A stretch of 49,791 nucleotides of DNA from Fibrobacterota bacterium (GTDB lineage Bacteria > Fibrobacterota > Fibrobacteria > UBA5070). A model generated the notes under the pieces. It saw only the letters and a list, made by a program, of their open reading frames with translations, was not told the DNA's origin and ran no database searches. Positions 46,685 through 49,791 of this stretch are shown here, in pieces (the stretch's first letter is position 1; every line of letters begins with the position of its first letter). The position numbers and the translations under genes were made by a program. The DNA is taken from assembly GCA_029557215.1 (NCBI GenBank), contig JAKPQQ010000104.1:1-49791 (forward strand), in the 5' to 3' direction.

Positions 46685-48579
46685 GACGATTTCCTCGCCG
46701 TGCCGAGCTCGATTCGGGACAGCAGGGACCAGGATTCGCCCGGAGCCAGGCGGATCTCCCATCGGGCGTTGGCGCGCAGGCCGTCCAGGCGGCCGCCTTC
46801 CGTTTCGCCCGGGCGGCGCACGAACAGCGGAGCCGCCTCGATGCCCGTGGGTTTGGTGAGGTCCCATTCCAGGGTGGCTCCGACGTTCTTGTCGACCACC
46901 TCCCAGCCCTTGGCCTGGTCTCCGCTGATGCCTTGCCGCAGCTCCACCCATTGGCCGGGTTCGAGCTTGTGGCGCTGCTGATCGGGATCCCCGTCGCTGG
47001 GGCTGACCGAGAGCGTTCCCTGCATGCCGAACAGCAGCATGTGCTGGCCGGGATTGGTGAGCTTGTAGGCGACCGAGACGTTCGACTTGCCCGAGCGCAG
47101 CGTGAGGGTTTTTTCGAACAGGAGAGGATGCTCCTGTCCTCCCAACCGAAGGATCCCATGGCAGGAGAGCATCACCTGCAGATCCTGTCCGGTGCGCTTG
47201 TATTGCACCTCGAACCGGCGGTCGGCGAAATCGGAGATCGATTCGCCTTCCGGTTCGTCGGCCTCGCCCACGGCGAAAAGACGCTCGGAAAGCACGGGGT
47301 ACGGCGACGTGGGGCATCCCCAGGGGTGTTTGCGCGGTTTGTGGTCCAGCGCCGCGATCCGCCCTCCATGGCGAGGTTCAAGCAGCAGGGAAATGCGCGA
47401 ATTGCGCACCAGCACCTGCTGGGAGCCTTCGCACAGCAGATCCAGGGCGTCCACCTGGACGGAATCGCCGGGGATGGTCTGGTCCAACGCCGATTCGGCT
47501 TCCAGTACCAGCGACCCCAGCCGCACGCGGTCGCGCAGGAACCGGATTCCGCCGGCCTCGTCGGCGTCGCGGAAGAAGCTCGCGTTCTGGGCCTGCAGCA
47601 GAGGCTCGGCCACCTGGGCGCGCACCCGGGGGCCGGGCACCTGGTCGTTGCGCGAAAGCAGATGCAGCATCCGCTTGTGGCAGAGGTTCGCCCAGCGTTC
47701 GCGTCGGAGCATGTCGCGCACTCCGCCTCCGGGGCCGGGGGCGCAGTAGGCGCGCGCGGCGGAAGGCTGCGGGTAGACGGTGTCCAGGGGCTCGCCGCGT
47801 CGGGCGGCTTCGCCTGGAAGGAGCAGCTCCCATCGATCCGGAGCGCTGGCGCAAAGTTCCGCCAAGGCGTTCAAACGCTCTAGGTGGATGGGTTCGAATC
47901 CCTCCCGGCTGGACGCCAGGAGCGAGATGTCGAGCACGCCTCCGGCCTGTTCCTGCGCGGGTTCGGGCGCCACCAGCTGCAGCATTTCCTCCACCGCGCC
48001 GGCCCGGAACAGGGCGCCCATGGCTTCGCTGGAAGGCAGCAGGCGGAACGGAACCCCCAGTTCCTCGGTGAGGTACCAACCTCGCTGGACCGTCGCGGGC
48101 GTGCTGGAAATCTGATGGTCCTTGAGGACCGTGTACATGAACCCGGACTGGAGCAGGCTGGACACCAGCGACGGGTCCCAGACGAATCCCGGCAACCATA
48201 CGCCGTGGGGTTCGGCCCCCACATGCTGGCGCAGGGTCGCGGCGAGCATCTGGATCTGGGATTTGCGCGACGAATCCGGAATCTGCGCGAACAACGGATC
48301 GTGGAATCCGCCTCCCAGCCACTCCAGGCGCCCCGTGGCGCCCGCCTGGCGCAGCACGTCCAGGATGCGCGGGGAAGTGCGCGCGGCGCTTTCCAGAATC
48401 CGTCCAGGCAGGTAGAGCGCGAACCGGAAATCGAGGTGCTTCTGGATGATTCCGGCCAGCGTCGCCAAGGGAGCCGCCGAAAGCCGGCTGATCTCCTCGT
48501 CGGCCAGGAATCCGGGGTCGTGCAGATGGACGACCACGGAAACCGCCGCTGGTTTGGACTGGACGGAGTCTTCGTTCAT
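46681..48579 (-). CDS. GH57-like protein lacking both catalytic residues
   Basis: A 632-aa protein that aligns along its length with GH57 alpha-amylase/4-alpha-glucanotransferases: HLHDPGFLADEEI (HQP region), LEWLGGGFHDPLFAQIP (GGFYEP region), GVWLPGFVWDPSLVSSLLQS, then a C-terminal beta-sandwich of the DUF1925/1926 type. In active enzymes the third block reads WLTERVWEP with Glu as nucleophile; here Gly131 replaces it. The acid D-G-E-K-F-G block is replaced by LASSREGFEP near 221-230. It is therefore probably a non-catalytic glucan-binding or sensing protein. It has no signal peptide. ATG 48579, with AGGA just upstream; coupled to the STAS gene. Confidence 0.85.
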   Translation of the reverse strand: MNEDSVQSKPAAVSVVVHLHDPGFLADEEISRLSAAPLATLAGIIQKHLDFRFALYLPGRILESAARTSPRILDVLRQAGATGRLEWLGGGFHDPLFAQIPDSSRKSQIQMLAATLRQHVGAEPHGVWLPGFVWDPSLVSSLLQSGFMYTVLKDHQISSTPATVQRGWYLTEELGVPFRLLPSSEAMGALFRAGAVEEMLQLVAPEPAQEQAGGVLDISLLASSREGFEPIHLERLNALAELCASAPDRWELLLPGEAARRGEPLDTVYPQPSAARAYCAPGPGGGVRDMLRRERWANLCHKRMLHLLSRNDQVPGPRVRAQVAEPLLQAQNASFFRDADEAGGIRFLRDRVRLGSLVLEAESALDQTIPGDSVQVDALDLLCEGSQQVLVRNSRISLLLEPRHGGRIAALDHKPRKHPWGCPTSPYPVLSERLFAVGEADEPEGESISDFADRRFEVQYKRTGQDLQVMLSCHGILRLGGQEHPLLFEKTLTLRSGKSNVSVAYKLTNPGQHMLLFGMQGTLSVSPSDGDPDQQRHKLEPGQWVELRQGISGDQAKGWEVVDKNVGATLEWDLTKPTGIEAAPLFVRRPGETEGGRLDGLRANARWEIRLAPGESWSLLSRIELGTARKSS

Positions 48580-48602
48580 GGATTCCTAGACGGAGAAATA
48601 CA

Positions 48603-49791
48603 TCATGGGAACGATTTTCGCACGAGGGCGACCATCCCGGCCAAGTGGACCAGCGCCGCGTTCCAGTTGATCGCGACCTCGTTCGTCGCGTACGATTTCA
48701 TGTGGTCGGTCCAGCTCAGGGCCGGTTTTCCCTGGATTCTGTAGTCGGTCAGCTGCCACGGATTGGGGCCGATGTCCTGGCCTCCCTGGTGCGCTCCGCC
48801 GACCAAGAATCCGGGAACAGGGGTGTACACGGTGTCGGCCACCGAAGGACGGTGGTGGGGGTGCAGCGGGGGACGGATTCCGACCCCGGTGACGAAGCTC
48901 GAATCGATGGGGTTGCGGCCGAGCAGGTAGTCCAGAGCGGCCTCGGCTCCGTGCAGGAAGCTCGAATCGCCGGTGGCCAGGAAGGCGTGGACCATGTGGA
49001 TGCCTTGCATGGCCTGCACGCAGTTGGATCCCCACACGAAGTCGACGCTGTCGATGGGAGTGGCGTAGCCCGTGGCCCGGACCCGGTCGCGCAACCGCCC
49101 GGCGGAATCCGTCAACACAGCCTTGGCTGCGGCTTGTTCGGCGGCGAAGAATCCGGGGTTGGCGAGGATGGTGTAGATCCCCAACGCTCCCACGTCCTGC
49201 CAGGACGACACCGTTCCCCGGCGCCGGATCTGTTCCCGGAACGGCCGGAACATCGCCGCGTCGTTGGTGGCAAGGGCGATCTCGGCCGCCGCGGCGAAGC
49301 GTTCGTCGGACACCTGCTTGTCGCCGTATTGGCCGGTCTTCACGTCCGATGGCTGGGCGTAGATGGAATCGGGGTTGGCGATGCTCCAAGCCCATGCCGA
49401 CCTGGCCGCGGCCAGGCAGCGCGCGGCGTAGGCGGTGTCGAACCGGCGCCAGATCCGGGAGGCCTTGGCCGCCACCAGCGCGAAGTCCAGGGTCGCGGCG
49501 GTGGTCTTCATCACGGCGAATCGCGAGCCCTTGTCCTGGTGGGGCATTTCTTCCATGGCGTTGAACCGCAGGGTGGTCAATTTGTGGTACACGCCGCCGT
49601 CCGCATCCTGCATGGTCAGCATCCAGTCCAGGTTCCAGCGGATCTCGCGCAGCAGTTCGGGCTCGGCTCCGGCGGGGATTCCCCAGCGCAGCGTATCGAA
49701 CACCGCGGGCCCCTTCTCGTACAGATCCAGCAGAAGCCAGGTCGTGACCCCGGAATTCACGATGTACTTGCCGTAGTCGCCCGCGTCGTAC
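48603..49791 (-). CDS. GH9 endoglucanase, 5' end off the right edge
   Basis: The C-terminal 396 residues of a family 9 cellulase catalytic barrel. At the window edge the frame reads YDAGDYGKYIVNSGVTTW, the GH9 D-A-G-D motif with the catalytic base aspartates, so the GTG at 49760 is not the start. The histidine signature is in PPLHPHHRPSVAD, and the C-terminal signature with the catalytic glutamate is KSYATNEVAINWNAALVHLA. GPNPWQLTDYRIQGKPAL is a normal GH9 loop. The chain ends soon after the barrel (LVRKSFP), so modules, signal peptide and any Ig-like domain must lie upstream. It precedes the GH57-like gene by 23 bp. Confidence 0.93.
   Translation of the reverse strand, partial: YDAGDYGKYIVNSGVTTWLLLDLYEKGPAVFDTLRWGIPAGAEPELLREIRWNLDWMLTMQDADGGVYHKLTTLRFNAMEEMPHQDKGSRFAVMKTTAATLDFALVAAKASRIWRRFDTAYAARCLAAARSAWAWSIANPDSIYAQPSDVKTGQYGDKQVSDERFAAAAEIALATNDAAMFRPFREQIRRRGTVSSWQDVGALGIYTILANPGFFAAEQAAAKAVLTDSAGRLRDRVRATGYATPIDSVDFVWGSNCVQAMQGIHMVHAFLATGDSSFLHGAEAALDYLLGRNPIDSSFVTGVGIRPPLHPHHRPSVADTVYTPVPGFLVGGAHQGGQDIGPNPWQLTDYRIQGKPALSWTDHMKSYATNEVAINWNAALVHLAGMVALVRKSFP

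Noticed and set aside
1..49791. CRISPR array, tRNA or rRNA genes
   Set aside because: No regularly spaced repeats of CRISPR size and no cloverleaf or rRNA-like sequence were recognised by eye; a dedicated scan would be needed to exclude a divergent tRNA.

Overview
This is a GC-rich, densely coded bacterial chromosome segment. The best taxonomic hint is a secreted protein at 22675-24957 that ends in the Fibrobacter succinogenes major paralogous domain (TIGR02145 type). It sits among cellulose- and glucan-degrading enzymes (GH5, GH9, GH128). Together with flagellar genes, cytochrome/heme biosynthesis and high GC, this suggests a free-living, motile member of the Fibrobacterota rather than the rumen genus Fibrobacter itself. 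That assignment is an inference from gene content.

Layout. 1-2971 (minus): flagellar genes motE-like, fliK and flgD (cut by the left edge). 3102-6842 (plus): nadC with a coupled gene of unknown function, a ThiO-like amino-acid oxidase, a DUF423 membrane protein and a small membrane protein. 6928-9027 (minus): a GH5 cellulase. 9162-14106 (minus): a heme operon, hemX/ccsA-like, hemA, hemC and a hemD-hemL in-frame fusion, preceded by a DUF1460 lipoprotein. 15169-22549: a mixture of a conserved-looking unknown protein, a 45-residue basic protein, an acetyltransferase, a DUF4403 lipoprotein, a TPR metallopeptidase, two tandem thioredoxin-like proteins, a cyclic-nucleotide-binding protein and an AI-2E-family permease. 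22675-26742 (minus): the TIGR02145-domain protein, whose 5' part is broken by a frameshift and an in-frame stop, and a sugar dehydrogenase. 27075-28475 (plus): glycyl-tRNA synthetase.

The region most worth attention is 28477-38242. It lies between two 37-bp perfect direct repeats formed by the 3' end of the glycyl-tRNA synthetase gene. The right copy belongs to a diverged remnant of that gene, split by a 164-bp GC-rich insertion. Inside is a five-gene, fully overlapping minus-strand operon: an excisionase-like HTH protein, a PLD-nuclease/SNF2 helicase, an Eco57I-type DNA methylase, an AAA ATPase and a TOPRIM-like DUF4276 protein. It is preceded by 10-bp tandem repeats that look like an operator. 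This looks like an acquired phage-defense island in which a split restriction-modification machine is joined to an ATPase/TOPRIM module. No integrase is visible.

38364-42959 holds an outer-membrane barrel-like protein, a GH128 glucanase, a methyltransferase and a formylglycine-generating-enzyme-like protein. 43029-49791 (minus) is a tightly spaced series: GH9 cellulase (5' end off the right edge), a GH57-like protein lacking both catalytic residues, a membrane-anchored STAS protein, a lytic transglycosylase, and two membrane proteins that look like a histidine kinase split into a phospho-acceptor half and an ATPase half. TTG and GTG starts inside 4-bp overlaps (TTGA/GTGA) recur throughout. 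No tRNA, rRNA or CRISPR array was seen.
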